Shown in pieces: positions 17,256-25,085 of a DNA stretch of 37,497 nt. Position numbers and translations under genes: made by a program. The stretch comes from Anaeromicrobium sediminis. GTDB lineage: Bacteria; Bacillota; Clostridia; Peptostreptococcales; Thermotaleaceae. Each line of letters starts with the position of its first letter. The stretch's first letter is position 1. The notes beneath the pieces are model-generated. The model was not told where the DNA came from. It made no database searches and saw nothing but the letters and a program-made list of their open reading frames with translations. The DNA lies in contig NZ_NIBG01000032.1 in the NCBI RefSeq assembly GCF_002270055.1, positions 1-37,497 of the forward strand. The letters run 5' to 3'.

Positions 17256-17903
17256 TTATTTTTTCCTAAATGATATTATTGATTTGTCATCACTATATAG
17301 TATTTCCAAATTAAAAATTTCAGCTATCTTTTCAAAGGTTTTTAGTGAGTAAAAGGATATATGTGTAGGGTCCCTTCTATACCACCAATCTTTAAAGACT
17401 TCTATATCTTTAGGAGGAAACATGGTCATTACAGCCAGTACACCCTTTTCCTTCAAAAGATCTACTATATTCTTAATATCACAGATAGGCTCATGAAAGT
17501 GTTCAAAAACTTCTGTGGAAGTTATTAAATCATATTTTCTTGACTTATAATCCACATCCTTTGCATAATGTCTATCATATATGTATGAGTTGAATCCTCT
17601 TCTTTCTAATAATACAGATAATACAGGCTCTGGTCCTGAACCATAATCTAGAGAATCTCCCTTATGTACAAATTCACCAGTTGCCTTATCTAGAAAGTTT
17701 TCAAATCTAGCCACATATTTTTCATCTTCCAAAGAATTATTATGCTTATCATATACATTTCTCTCTTCTTCATAGGAAACATGATGAACATTACTTTGGA
17801 ATATGAAGTCACACTCTCCACATTTAAAATACTCATGATTAAATTGAGTATCTAATATTAAGGTAGTATGACTTTCACAAATCTTACACTTTATATTGCT
17901 CAT
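17256..17903 (-). CDS. SAM-dependent methyltransferase with N-terminal zinc ribbon
   Basis: The 215-residue protein has an N-terminal CKIC (5-8) and CGEC (about 28-31) zinc ribbon, followed by a class I methyltransferase core: the SAM-binding loop LDYGSGPEPVLSVLLERRGF, the acidic strand IYDRHYA, and the ITSTEVFEHFHEP motif characteristic of the Methyltransf_23 group. Cytosolic. The substrate is not evident; relatives act on sugars, lipids or small molecules. ATG 17903 has GAGGTG upstream. It follows the DUF1292 gene by 24 nt on the same strand, so the two are probably one transcript. Confidence 0.88.
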   Translation of the reverse strand: MSNIKCKICESHTTLILDTQFNHEYFKCGECDFIFQSNVHHVSYEEERNVYDKHNNSLEDEKYVARFENFLDKATGEFVHKGDSLDYGSGPEPVLSVLLERRGFNSYIYDRHYAKDVDYKSRKYDLITSTEVFEHFHEPICDIKNIVDLLKEKGVLAVMTMFPPKDIEVFKDWWYRRDPTHISFYSLKTFEKIAEIFNLEILYSDDKSIISFRKK

Positions 17904-17927
17904 CTTACACCTCGTATAATGGTATAT

Positions 17928-18269
17928 CTATTGAAATAATTCTTTAAAAGCTTTAGCAACTATTTCAAATTCTTCGTCACTTTCTATCTGATCTAAAACT
18001 GGACCTTCTTCTGTTTCTTCAAAAGTATATATAAATGCATCTTCTTCTCCCACAGGAAGTAAAGCTATATACTCTTTATTTTCTACTTCAAATACACCTA
18101 TAACTTCACATTCTAACTCTTCTCCATCATCTAAAGTTAAGTACATCTTTGCAGCTTCTTCATGGGAATGATGTCCACAACCTCCACCGCAGCAACCTCC
18201 ATCTTCATGCTTATGCTCATGCTTATGCTCATGCTCACCATTGTTACAACCACAATTATGTTTTTCCAT
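17928..18269 (-). CDS. DUF1292 protein with His/Cys-rich metal-binding N-terminus
   Basis: A 113-residue cytoplasmic protein. Residues about 5-40 are a His/Cys cluster (NCGCNNGEHEHKHEHKHEDG followed by GCCGGGCGHHSHEE), likely to bind Ni, Zn or Cu. The rest is the DUF1292 domain (YLTLDDGEELECEVIGVFEV, EYIALLPVGEEDAFIYTFEE), an acidic beta-rich fold found widely in Firmicutes and often next to RNase/YqgF genes. ATG 18269 is chosen because AGGAGG lies nine nt upstream; the frame is open 12 codons further. Function is unknown; metal storage or sensing is inference. Confidence 0.85.
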   Translation of the reverse strand: MEKHNCGCNNGEHEHKHEHKHEDGGCCGGGCGHHSHEEAAKMYLTLDDGEELECEVIGVFEVENKEYIALLPVGEEDAFIYTFEETEEGPVLDQIESDEEFEIVAKAFKELFQ

Positions 18270-18341
18270 AAAATCATTCCTCCTAGTGTTGATAATTAAT
18301 TTCATTCTAATTATACCCTAAAATCCACAAAATTAAAATCA

Positions 18342-18377
18342 AAAGAGACTACTATTTTTATACATAGTAGCCTCTTT
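18342..18377 (-). terminator. Intrinsic terminator of the nhaC-iadA operon
   Basis: A 14-bp stem with one G-U pair on the minus strand (AAAGAGGCTACTAT / ATAGTAGTCTCTTT) lies 5 nt after the iadA stop, followed by a T-rich tract on the minus strand. Confidence 0.8.
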
Positions 18378-18381
18378 ACAT

Positions 18382-19524
18382 TTATTCGTAGGTGCCCCTC
18401 ACAATTATATCCTTATTTAATATCATAATCTTACCTCGAGCTATTACCGTGTCTATATCTAAATTTTCATCTACTATTAAAACATCTCCACAGGAACCTT
18501 CTTCTATGGATCCCTTCTTTGGATATAGTTTTAATCCCTTTGCCACGTTACTTGTGAAAAATCTAAGGGCCTCTTCCATTTCAAAGGAATTACTTTTCAC
18601 CATATACTTAAATTCTTCATATAAAGTATCTACTTGGGATACACCTATTTGTGTCATATTTCCCTTAGAATCGTATTTAGACCAACTACCATATCCATCT
18701 GAGCTTATGGTTATATTATCCATAGGAACATTCTCTTCTATAGCCATCTTTATAACTTTTCCTGGTCTTAAATCTTCATATATTCCGCAAGTTAAGTCTA
18801 TATAACCACCCTCTTTGGCAAATTCAAAGGATTCATGTAATAATTCCACTTTTCTATTCACATGGGTAGGCCTTATAGTTCCTATTGGTAGATCTGAATC
18901 ATTTATTATATCTTTAATAGGTTTTAATCCCTTTTTACCATTTCCCATATGAACGATTACTATACCTGCCTTATCAGAAAGCATTCCTGCCACACGAGCT
19001 TCTGAAGCTACCTGCTTTAATTGATCCTTTGTCACATGAGATGATCTATGGTCTGATAAAGCTATTTTAACTCCTATTATCTCATCTATGAATAATATAT
19101 CCTTTTTAATAGATTCTGTTAAAGTTATAGTTGGATATTCATAGGAACCCGTTGCCAAATATACGGATAGGCCTTCTTCCTTCAAACCCTTTGCCTTTGC
19201 AACTAAATTTTCTATACTTCTCGTAGTTCCATCCGTACCTAACAATCCTAATACGGTAGTTATTCCACCTTTAGTTAACTTACTTAAAGTTATTTCTGGA
19301 ACTCGAGTTTTAAAGCTACCTTCACCGCCACCGCCAGTAATATGAACGTGCTGATCAATAAATCCTGGTACCATTTTTTTACCCGTTCCATCAAGTATTT
19401 CTACTTTGTCATTCTCCATATGGATCATGTCATCTATACGAAGAATTTTTTCTCCCCCTAATAGTACATCTTTTTTCCCAATATATTTTGGTGTATACAC
19501 TTGAATATTCTTAATTAAAATCAT
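18382..19524 (-). CDS. iadA: Beta-aspartyl (isoaspartyl) dipeptidase
   Basis: The 380-residue enzyme hydrolyses isoaspartyl dipeptides, which arise from damaged proteins and from cyanophycin-type polymers. Amidohydrolase landmarks: GFIDQHVHITGGGGEGSF with the HxH metal motif, the TTVLGLLGTDGTTRS segment, VHMGNGKKGL, PTHVNR, and SSDGYGSWSKYD with the catalytic Asp. Length is normal. ATG 19524 has AAGGAG upstream. It is the second gene of an operon, 12 nt after the NhaC-family transporter, under the sigma-54 promoter at 21006-21020. Confidence 0.94.
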   Translation of the reverse strand: MILIKNIQVYTPKYIGKKDVLLGGEKILRIDDMIHMENDKVEILDGTGKKMVPGFIDQHVHITGGGGEGSFKTRVPEITLSKLTKGGITTVLGLLGTDGTTRSIENLVAKAKGLKEEGLSVYLATGSYEYPTITLTESIKKDILFIDEIIGVKIALSDHRSSHVTKDQLKQVASEARVAGMLSDKAGIVIVHMGNGKKGLKPIKDIINDSDLPIGTIRPTHVNRKVELLHESFEFAKEGGYIDLTCGIYEDLRPGKVIKMAIEENVPMDNITISSDGYGSWSKYDSKGNMTQIGVSQVDTLYEEFKYMVKSNSFEMEEALRFFTSNVAKGLKLYPKKGSIEEGSCGDVLIVDENLDIDTVIARGKIMILNKDIIVRGTYE

Positions 19525-19536
19525 AAGTCTACTCCT

Positions 19537-20967
19537 TTATGCCCTTTGCTTTTTATCTTCTCCTGTATCATCTATCTTAGCTATTCCTATACCCGTTATG
19601 GCTAGTATTATGGCAACTACGATTCCCATATAATTTAAAACAGCCCAAGGTAAATATTCAACTGTACTTACCCCTAAGGTAGATGCCATATATGCACCAG
19701 CTGCTGACCAAGGTATTAATGGAACTAATACGGTTCCTGAATCTTCTAATGTTCTAGATAAGTTTTTCGCATGTAAATTTTTCTTCTTATATACATCTTT
19801 AAATAGTTCTCCAGGAATTAATATTGATAAGTAGGAACTTCCTGTTACAAAGGCCACCGTAAAACAAGATCCTATAGTTGATAATATAATTCCACTTGTT
19901 GATTTTACTCTCTTCATTATTTCTTGTAAAACAACATCAAGCATTCCTGCTTTACTTACAATACCTGCAAATCCCATAGCACAGAATATAAGTACTGTAG
20001 TTCCTGTAACAGATACTACCCCACCCCTATTTATAAGACGAGTTACTTCCCAAATTACTTCACCTTCATATCCTGTCATACTTACATTAAAACCTTTTAC
20101 TATGGCTGTAAAACCATTTTTAAAAGTAAATCCTTGAACAAATACTCCTAAACAGACAGAGAACAAGCTCGTTCCTAGCATAGTGGGTATGGTAGGCCAT
20201 TTTTTAACGGACCCAATAATAATTAATATTACAGGAAGAATCAAAACAATATTCCAACTAAACATTGCGTCTAATTGATTTAACATTACATTTACAGTCT
20301 CTGGAGTATTTATGTTCCCAGAAGCATTAAGACCAACTACAAAGTATACAATAATTGATATAATTGACGCTGGTACAGTAGTATATAACATATGCTTAAT
20401 ATGTTCGTATAATTCACTTCCTGCAGCTATTGGTGCAAGATTTGTAGTATCAGATAAGGGTGATATTTTGTCTCCAAAATATGCTCCAGCAACTACAGCT
20501 CCTGCTGTTGCAGGTAATGATACTCCAAGACCACCTGCTATACCCATAATAGCAACCCCTATAGTTCCAGCAGATCCCCAAGAAGTTCCTGTTACCGTAG
20601 ATACTATGGCAGTTATTATAAATGCCGTAACTAATAAAAATTTAGGATTAACAATCTGAACACCATAGTAAATTATCATAGGCACTGTTCCTGAGAACAT
20701 CCAAGAACCAATTAAAAATCCCACACTCCATAGGATAAGAGTTGCAGGAAGTGCTCTAGCTATTTTTTCAATAATAGCCTCTTGCATTTCCTTCCAACTA
20801 TATCCTAACTTCCAGGCTATGACTCCAGCCACAAAAGCCGATAAAATAAGTAGGGGCTCTGTTCTAAACTTAAAATACCCATAACCAATTGCTAAAGACA
20901 ATACCATAAATATAATAGGAATTAGTCCCTGCCCTAACGAAGGCTTTCTCTTTTCTCTTACAGACAT
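19537..20967 (-). CDS. NhaC-family sodium-coupled transporter
   Basis: An integral membrane protein of 476 residues with about 11-12 helices. Family landmarks: GTSWGSAGTIGVAIMGIA, GAYFGDKISPLSDTTNLAPI, and late GSSYLSILIPGELF plus LEDSGTVLVPLIPWSAAGAY. Members are annotated Na+/H+ antiporters, but several exchange organic acids or amino acids (for example malate-lactate MleN). The coupling to iadA and to a dedicated sigma-54 activator argues for import of an isoaspartyl peptide or related nitrogen source in place of pH homeostasis; that is inference. AAGGAGGAAAT precedes ATG 20967. First gene of the operon. Confidence 0.9.
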   Translation of the reverse strand: MSVREKRKPSLGQGLIPIIFMVLSLAIGYGYFKFRTEPLLILSAFVAGVIAWKLGYSWKEMQEAIIEKIARALPATLILWSVGFLIGSWMFSGTVPMIIYYGVQIVNPKFLLVTAFIITAIVSTVTGTSWGSAGTIGVAIMGIAGGLGVSLPATAGAVVAGAYFGDKISPLSDTTNLAPIAAGSELYEHIKHMLYTTVPASIISIIVYFVVGLNASGNINTPETVNVMLNQLDAMFSWNIVLILPVILIIIGSVKKWPTIPTMLGTSLFSVCLGVFVQGFTFKNGFTAIVKGFNVSMTGYEGEVIWEVTRLINRGGVVSVTGTTVLIFCAMGFAGIVSKAGMLDVVLQEIMKRVKSTSGIILSTIGSCFTVAFVTGSSYLSILIPGELFKDVYKKKNLHAKNLSRTLEDSGTVLVPLIPWSAAGAYMASTLGVSTVEYLPWAVLNYMGIVVAIILAITGIGIAKIDDTGEDKKQRA

Positions 20968-21005
20968 TACATTTCCTCCTTAATTTTATTTTGTATATTC
21001 TTATC

Positions 21006-21020
21006 GCAATTTTCGTGCCA
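21006..21020 (-). promoter_or_regulatory. Sigma-54 (RpoN) -24/-12 promoter
   Basis: On the minus strand TGGCACG-AAAA-TTGC (21020-21006) matches the -24/-12 consensus TGGCAC-N5-TTGC at every defined base. It lies about 40 nt before the NhaC-family start codon and just downstream of the sigma-54 activator gene. Confidence 0.93.
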
Positions 21021-21080
21021 TGTGTTTTTACTAACTTTTCTCTATTTTCTAACAAATTCTTCTTATAACTCTTTTATTTA

Positions 21081-21096
21081 TGGATAAAATTATCCA
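21081..21096. promoter_or_regulatory. Candidate enhancer site for the sigma-54 activator
   Basis: The inverted repeat TGGATAA-AA-TTATCCA lies about 60-75 bp upstream of the -24 element, a usual position for an upstream activating sequence. A related half-site (ATGGATGATTA on the minus strand) follows at about 21107-21117. Binding by the adjacent regulator is inferred. Confidence 0.5.
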
Positions 21097-21119
21097 CTTC
21101 CAGGTCATAATCATCCATG

Positions 21120-23120
21120 TTATAGGTTATAAGATTCTAATATGCCCATTCCCCTTTTAGTGATCATACATCCACCTTTTCCATCTTCATTCTTAATCAA
21201 TTGTTTTTTCTTTAACTTTCCAATTATGCCCCTTATTTTTCCCTCTCCTATAGGAAATTCTTCTTTTTCAGCCATACTCTTTAATTTATTTCTTCCAATT
21301 CCCCTATTGTCATTTATTTTTTCTAATACCCATAATTCGTTTTTATCTAAAAATATTTTTTCATCCTTTTCACTTTCATCAATCATATAATGGGGAAGTT
21401 CATTTACACTTAATTTTTTTCCTTCATATAATAGGGATATATATTCTACCACATTTATTAATTCCCTAACATTGCCCCGCCACTTGTAATTCTGTAAAAA
21501 TTCTATAGCATCCTTTTCTATTACCTGGTTTATACATGATATATTTCTGTCATTAAAATATATCATAGTAAAATGATTTAACAGATAATTAATATCCTCT
21601 TTTCTCCTTCTTAAAGGAACAGTTTTTAATGGTAATATATTTAATCTAAAAAATAAATCTTCCCTAAACTTCTCTTTATCTATTAGCTTTATGAGATTTT
21701 TATTAGTAGCTCCAATAATCCTTACATCCACTAATATTTCTTCAGCTCCACCTACACGTCTTATCCTCTTTTCTTGAAGGACCCTTAATAGTTTCACTTG
21801 AAAATCTAAGGGCGCATCTCCAATTTCATCTATAAATATAGTTCCTCCATTGGCCATCTCAAACAATCCAGCCTTTCCTCCCTTTTGTGCTCCCGTAAAG
21901 GCCCCTTCTTCATATCCAAATAATTCACTTTCCAATAGATTAGGAGTTATGGCTGCTATATTAACTGGAACAAAGGGTTTGTTTCGCCTATAGGAATTGA
22001 CGTGAATTCCTTGAGCTATAATTTCCTTTCCCGTACCATTTTCTCCCTGTATTAAAATAGTTCCATCGGTCTTAGAAAATTTTTCTGCAAGCTTAATAAT
22101 TTTCTTAACATCTTCATTGCTAGTCATATAATCCTTTAATGTGTATAATTTATTTACAAATTGCTTCTCATAGTTTTTCTTAATTTTTTGATTGAGTTTT
22201 GATATTCTATCCGTATATTCCATATAAACAATATATCCAATGTGATGTTCAAAGACTATTTCATCTATATTCACTAAAATTTGTCTACCTTCTATTTCAG
22301 TTATTATGGATTCACTAGTCTTTTTAGAGAAGTCTAATTCTAATATATATTCTTGAATTCTCTTCATATATAGATCTTTTTTCTTCTTTCCTAACATACT
22401 ATCAAGTTTATAATTAGTTCTTATTATACGGCCTAAATTGTCCACATACCCAATTCCAGATTCCACGTTATTAAAAATTCCTTCTAACAACTTTTCCGAT
22501 TCCCTTGCTATTCTACGATTTATTTCTATGGATTTAGATATTTTAACTATATCCTTTACATATTGAGTTGTTAAATTCATATTTATATTCTTCTCTATTT
22601 TGAGATAGGATAGAATTTCATGGATAGTATTTATGTCTACTATTCTAGTTCCAATATTCATTACATGGGTCACATAGGATGGTACCAATTGCTCTTCCCC
22701 AGGTGTTATGGCAATGTGTAGTTTAGGAAATTCCTCAACCCCTGGATAAACAGGATGATATATTAAATCTTCAAAACCAATCTCTCTCAATTGTTCAATA
22801 GCTTCTAATGCAGAGTCCTCACTATCATTTACAAGTAGTACTTCTGTGGACGGAGGCAAACTTATTATACTTTGTATATTTTTATGATTTATTACCCTTT
22901 TAGCTATTACATAATCTATTTGCCCTTTCATTTCCCTTAAAACTATGGATGCTACCACATCACTTGTAAATAATATTAAATCCGTATCTAATTCCATATG
23001 TCTAACATATCTTGTTTGAAGCACTTCTATATTTATATAGGACCCTATCAACTTTTCTATTTGCTCTCTAATTCTATTTCCAGTAATTTTTCCCATACTT
23101 ATAATAGTTAATTTCTTCAT
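21120..23120 (-). CDS. Sigma-54-dependent activator with PrpR-like sensor and winged-helix end
   Basis: A 666-residue enhancer-binding protein. N-terminal about 190 residues resemble the PrpR_N-type regulatory region; a PAS domain follows (about 205-300, GIFNNVESGIGYVDNLGRII). The AAA+ domain is complete: Walker A GENGTGKE (359-366), the sigma-54-contacting GAFTGA (406-411), Walker B GGTIFIDEIGD (425-435) and the arginine fingers in FREDLFFRLN. The usual Fis-type helix-turn-helix is not seen; the last about 65 residues look like a winged helix (LWVLEKINDNRGIGRNKLKS ... GKIRGIIGKLKKKQLIKNED). ATG 23120 is used because GGAGG lies six nt upstream. It probably drives the adjacent NhaC-iadA operon. 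Confidence 0.92.
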   Translation of the reverse strand: MKKLTIISMGKITGNRIREQIEKLIGSYINIEVLQTRYVRHMELDTDLILFTSDVVASIVLREMKGQIDYVIAKRVINHKNIQSIISLPPSTEVLLVNDSEDSALEAIEQLREIGFEDLIYHPVYPGVEEFPKLHIAITPGEEQLVPSYVTHVMNIGTRIVDINTIHEILSYLKIEKNINMNLTTQYVKDIVKISKSIEINRRIARESEKLLEGIFNNVESGIGYVDNLGRIIRTNYKLDSMLGKKKKDLYMKRIQEYILELDFSKKTSESIITEIEGRQILVNIDEIVFEHHIGYIVYMEYTDRISKLNQKIKKNYEKQFVNKLYTLKDYMTSNEDVKKIIKLAEKFSKTDGTILIQGENGTGKEIIAQGIHVNSYRRNKPFVPVNIAAITPNLLESELFGYEEGAFTGAQKGGKAGLFEMANGGTIFIDEIGDAPLDFQVKLLRVLQEKRIRRVGGAEEILVDVRIIGATNKNLIKLIDKEKFREDLFFRLNILPLKTVPLRRRKEDINYLLNHFTMIYFNDRNISCINQVIEKDAIEFLQNYKWRGNVRELINVVEYISLLYEGKKLSVNELPHYMIDESEKDEKIFLDKNELWVLEKINDNRGIGRNKLKSMAEKEEFPIGEGKIRGIIGKLKKKQLIKNEDGKGGCMITKRGMGILESYNL

Positions 23121-23147
23121 ATTAATCCTCCATAGTTTTTCTCTCAT

Positions 23148-23446
23148 ATTTTATATAAGCTGTCCCATCCCCTTTATCTATTCTATACCTAAACCACTTC
23201 AAAACCAAATAAACTCTAGCTACTTACAAGGGAATATGAATAAAAAATTTTTAGAAGGTGGAACATCAGAACATCCTATGCTGCAAACAATTGTGAACCT
23301 TCTACCGCGATTATAATATTCACACTTTATAGTCTGATAGTGACTTACCATATAAACGTTTTTATTTATATGACCCAAGTAAGTTCATATAACTTTAGTT
23401 TGGAAGTAGTTTATCCATATAAAATATGTAAATTCTATACCTAAGT
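23148..23446 (-). other. Non-coding leader region of the sigma-54 activator
   Basis: This 300-nt gap has no convincing gene. On the minus strand a TATAAT (near 23312) is followed by a hairpin with 8-bp closing stem TAGAAGGT (23304-23297) / ACCTTCTA (23259-23252), enclosing a GATGTTC-T-GATGTTC direct repeat, and then AAAAATTTTTT. This may be an attenuator-like leader of the activator gene. Further inverted repeats (CATATAAA / TTTATATG near 23350-23375) are present. No known riboswitch class is recognised. Confidence 0.35.
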
Positions 23447-23476
23447 AAAAAAGATTCCCCTGTGGGAATCTTTTTT
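23447..23476 (-). terminator. Intrinsic terminator of the HisRS-like gene
   Basis: A perfect 13-bp stem (AAAAAAGATTCCC / GGGAATCTTTTTT) with a 4-nt loop begins 2 nt after the stop codon. Confidence 0.9.
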
Positions 23477-23478
23477 AC

Positions 23479-24666
23479 TTATTTCTCATCAACTATTATT
23501 ATTTCTTCATATCCTTCATTTCTTAATCTTTTCATTCTCTTATCTATTTTATTTTTATTGAAATTGTATACGGATACTATATTTCCATCACTAATCAATT
23601 CTTCTGACATACTTATGGCTTTATCAATATATTTATCATCTATAAAAACTAGGCCTATTTTCTTCTTTTTATTTGGTATTTTGAATCCATTTTCTTTGAA
23701 TATAGATATGATTCTTTCAAAACCTATAGAGAATCCTACAGCTGGGATAGGTTCCTTTTGGAATTTGTTTAGAAGATTATCATACCTACCTCCACCAGCT
23801 ATAGAGCCTTTAAACTCGTCACTCACTATTTCAAAGATAGGTCCTGTATAATAGCCCATTCCCCTTACTAGTGTAGAATCAAATACAATAGGATATTTTT
23901 TACTTACCACATTAATCAATTTCTCAAGTTCCTTTGAATATTCATTGTCAAAAGTACTCAAATCACTATTTAAATTTTTCATTAAATTATCTATTTTATC
24001 TTTTGCAAATCCCTTTGATACTAATTCCTCAACAACACCTTGATTACCTACCTTATCCATTTTATCTACTGTAATACATACTGTATTAAAATCATCTTCT
24101 TCAAATCCAGCTGACAACACTAATTCTTTAAGTAGTCTTCTGTCATTAATTTTAATAGTAAAGTTTTCAAATCCTAGCTCATATAAAGCCTTTGGTACTG
24201 TAATCATTAAGTCTATCTCCGCATAAATACTTTTATCTCCTATAATATCTATATCGCATTGTGTAAATTGGCGAAATCTTCCCTTCTGTGGTCTTTCAGC
24301 TCTCCATACATATCCCATTTGAAAGGCCTTAAAAGGCATAGGTAAATCATTTCTATTGTTAGCATAAAATCTACTCAGTGGTAATGTCAAATCAAATCTT
24401 AACCCTAAGTCACATAAAGCATTTTCAGATAAATCATCAAACTTTAGTTTCTCTCCTCTTTTTAAAATCTTAAATAGTAATCTTAAATTTTCACCACCAT
24501 CACTATTATTAAGTAGTTCTAAGTTCTCAATGCAAGGTGTCTCTATTTGGGTATAACCTCTGCTAGCATATACTTTATTAATAGTTTCTTTCACCCAATT
24601 ACGTAATTCCATGTCCTCTGGTAATACTTCAAAGGTTCCTTTTACTGGTTTAGTTCTAAATTTCAT
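23479..24666 (-). CDS. hisS: Histidyl-tRNA synthetase family protein (HisRS-like)
   Basis: A 395-residue class II synthetase-fold protein. It has motif 2 YVWRAERPQKGRFRQFTQCD, the tRNA/histidine loop NDRRLLKELV, histidine-binding LVRGMGYYTGPIFEIV, SIAGGGRYDNLL and motif 3 AVGFSIGFERI. These suit an enzyme that charges tRNA-His. The C-terminal anticodon-binding domain is short, ending EEIIIVDEK right before the terminator, about 25-30 residues less than typical HisRS. HisZ, the regulatory subunit of HisG, is an alternative, but the PQKGR motif and NDRRLL favour a synthetase. The start is ATG 24666 with GGAAGGGAG upstream; the frame is open 15 codons further. It is controlled by a His leader peptide. 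Confidence 0.82.
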   Translation of the reverse strand: MKFRTKPVKGTFEVLPEDMELRNWVKETINKVYASRGYTQIETPCIENLELLNNSDGGENLRLLFKILKRGEKLKFDDLSENALCDLGLRFDLTLPLSRFYANNRNDLPMPFKAFQMGYVWRAERPQKGRFRQFTQCDIDIIGDKSIYAEIDLMITVPKALYELGFENFTIKINDRRLLKELVLSAGFEEDDFNTVCITVDKMDKVGNQGVVEELVSKGFAKDKIDNLMKNLNSDLSTFDNEYSKELEKLINVVSKKYPIVFDSTLVRGMGYYTGPIFEIVSDEFKGSIAGGGRYDNLLNKFQKEPIPAVGFSIGFERIISIFKENGFKIPNKKKKIGLVFIDDKYIDKAISMSEELISDGNIVSVYNFNKNKIDKRMKRLRNEGYEEIIIVDEK

Positions 24667-24700
24667 AATGATTTCTCCCTTCCTGTATTTTTCAAATAAT

Positions 24701-24832
24701 AAAAAAGACATACTTCGTATGCTTCGCTAGGAAACCCTATGGTTTCCTTCGACGATTGCTATCGCAATCTGAGCACCTTCCTTCAGAACAGGCAGGGGAA
24801 CTTTTCCCCTACAACCCCTTCTTTTTTTATTG
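24701..24832 (-). repeat. Four-hairpin structured repeat, copy 1
   Basis: One of three copies of a roughly 130-nt element. Four hairpins, seen from the plus strand: ACATAC-TTC-GTATGC, AGGAAACC-CTAT-GGTTTCCT, GATTGC-TATC-GCAATC and AGGGGAA-CTT-TTCCCCT, bounded by A6G and CTTTTTTT. It lies between the His attenuator and the HisRS-like gene. Similarity to copy 3 continues to about 24877, through CAATAAAAAAAG. On the minus strand the last hairpin plus T6 is terminator-like. Confidence 0.9.
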
Positions 24833-24870
24833 ATTTATATGTTTTATATTAATTAACTTTCTTATACAAT

Positions 24871-24899
24871 AAAAAAAGTGCAGGTAATTATACCTGCAC
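24871..24899 (-). terminator. Attenuator terminator of the His leader
   Basis: On the minus strand the 9-bp stem GTGCAGGTA / TACCTGCAC with a 4-nt loop is followed by seven T (24877-24871). It lies 109 nt after the leader peptide stop and 205 nt before the HisRS-like start codon. Confidence 0.85.
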
Positions 24900-24938
24900 A
24901 AGGGTCCTTGTATATAAACAATACATCACCAACTCACA

Positions 24939-25005
24939 GATACAATACCTTTTAAATACCTTTAGGCTTGTATCTATGGAGAAATTTTTTCCATAAAGCA
25001 AGCCT
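24939..25005 (-). promoter_or_regulatory. Mutually exclusive leader helices
   Basis: Helix A pairs AGGCTTG (25005-24999) with CAAGCCT (24970-24964) and has an inner TATGGA/TCCATA stem. Helix B pairs GATACAA (24974-24968) with TTGTATC (24945-24939). They share bases 24968-24970, so only one can form. The 5' arm of helix A begins three nt after the leader stop codon, where a ribosome stalled on the His codons would cover it. How helix B affects the terminator is not resolved from reading alone. Confidence 0.55.
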
Positions 25006-25007
25006 CT

Positions 25008-25055
25008 TTAATGATGCATATGATGATGTAATAATAATCCTTTAATAGTATTCAT
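25008..25055 (-). CDS. Histidine leader peptide
   Basis: A 15-codon frame reads MNTIKGLLLHHHMHH followed by TAA; five of the last six codons are CAT (His). AGGAG lies eight to nine nt before its ATG, and a sigma-A promoter starts about 25 nt upstream. It is followed by alternative helices and a strong terminator, the classical plan of amino-acid-biosynthesis attenuators. The peptide itself has no expected function; ribosome stalling at its His codons would report charged tRNA-His. The regulated gene is the HisRS-like gene at 23479-24666. Confidence 0.82.
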   Translation of the reverse strand: MNTIKGLLLHHHMHH

Positions 25056-25085
25056 TTTATATTCTCCTAAAATTTAGTTTTTTGA

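Noticed and set aside
18180-18240. Short tandem repeat as a CRISPR-like array
   Set aside because: It is the CAT/GAG codon repetition of the HEHKHEHKHE segment within the DUF1292 gene.
19537-20967. Plain pH-homeostasis role for the NhaC-family protein
   Set aside because: Operon with iadA and a dedicated sigma-54 activator argues for a nutrient substrate, though the reaction is unproven.
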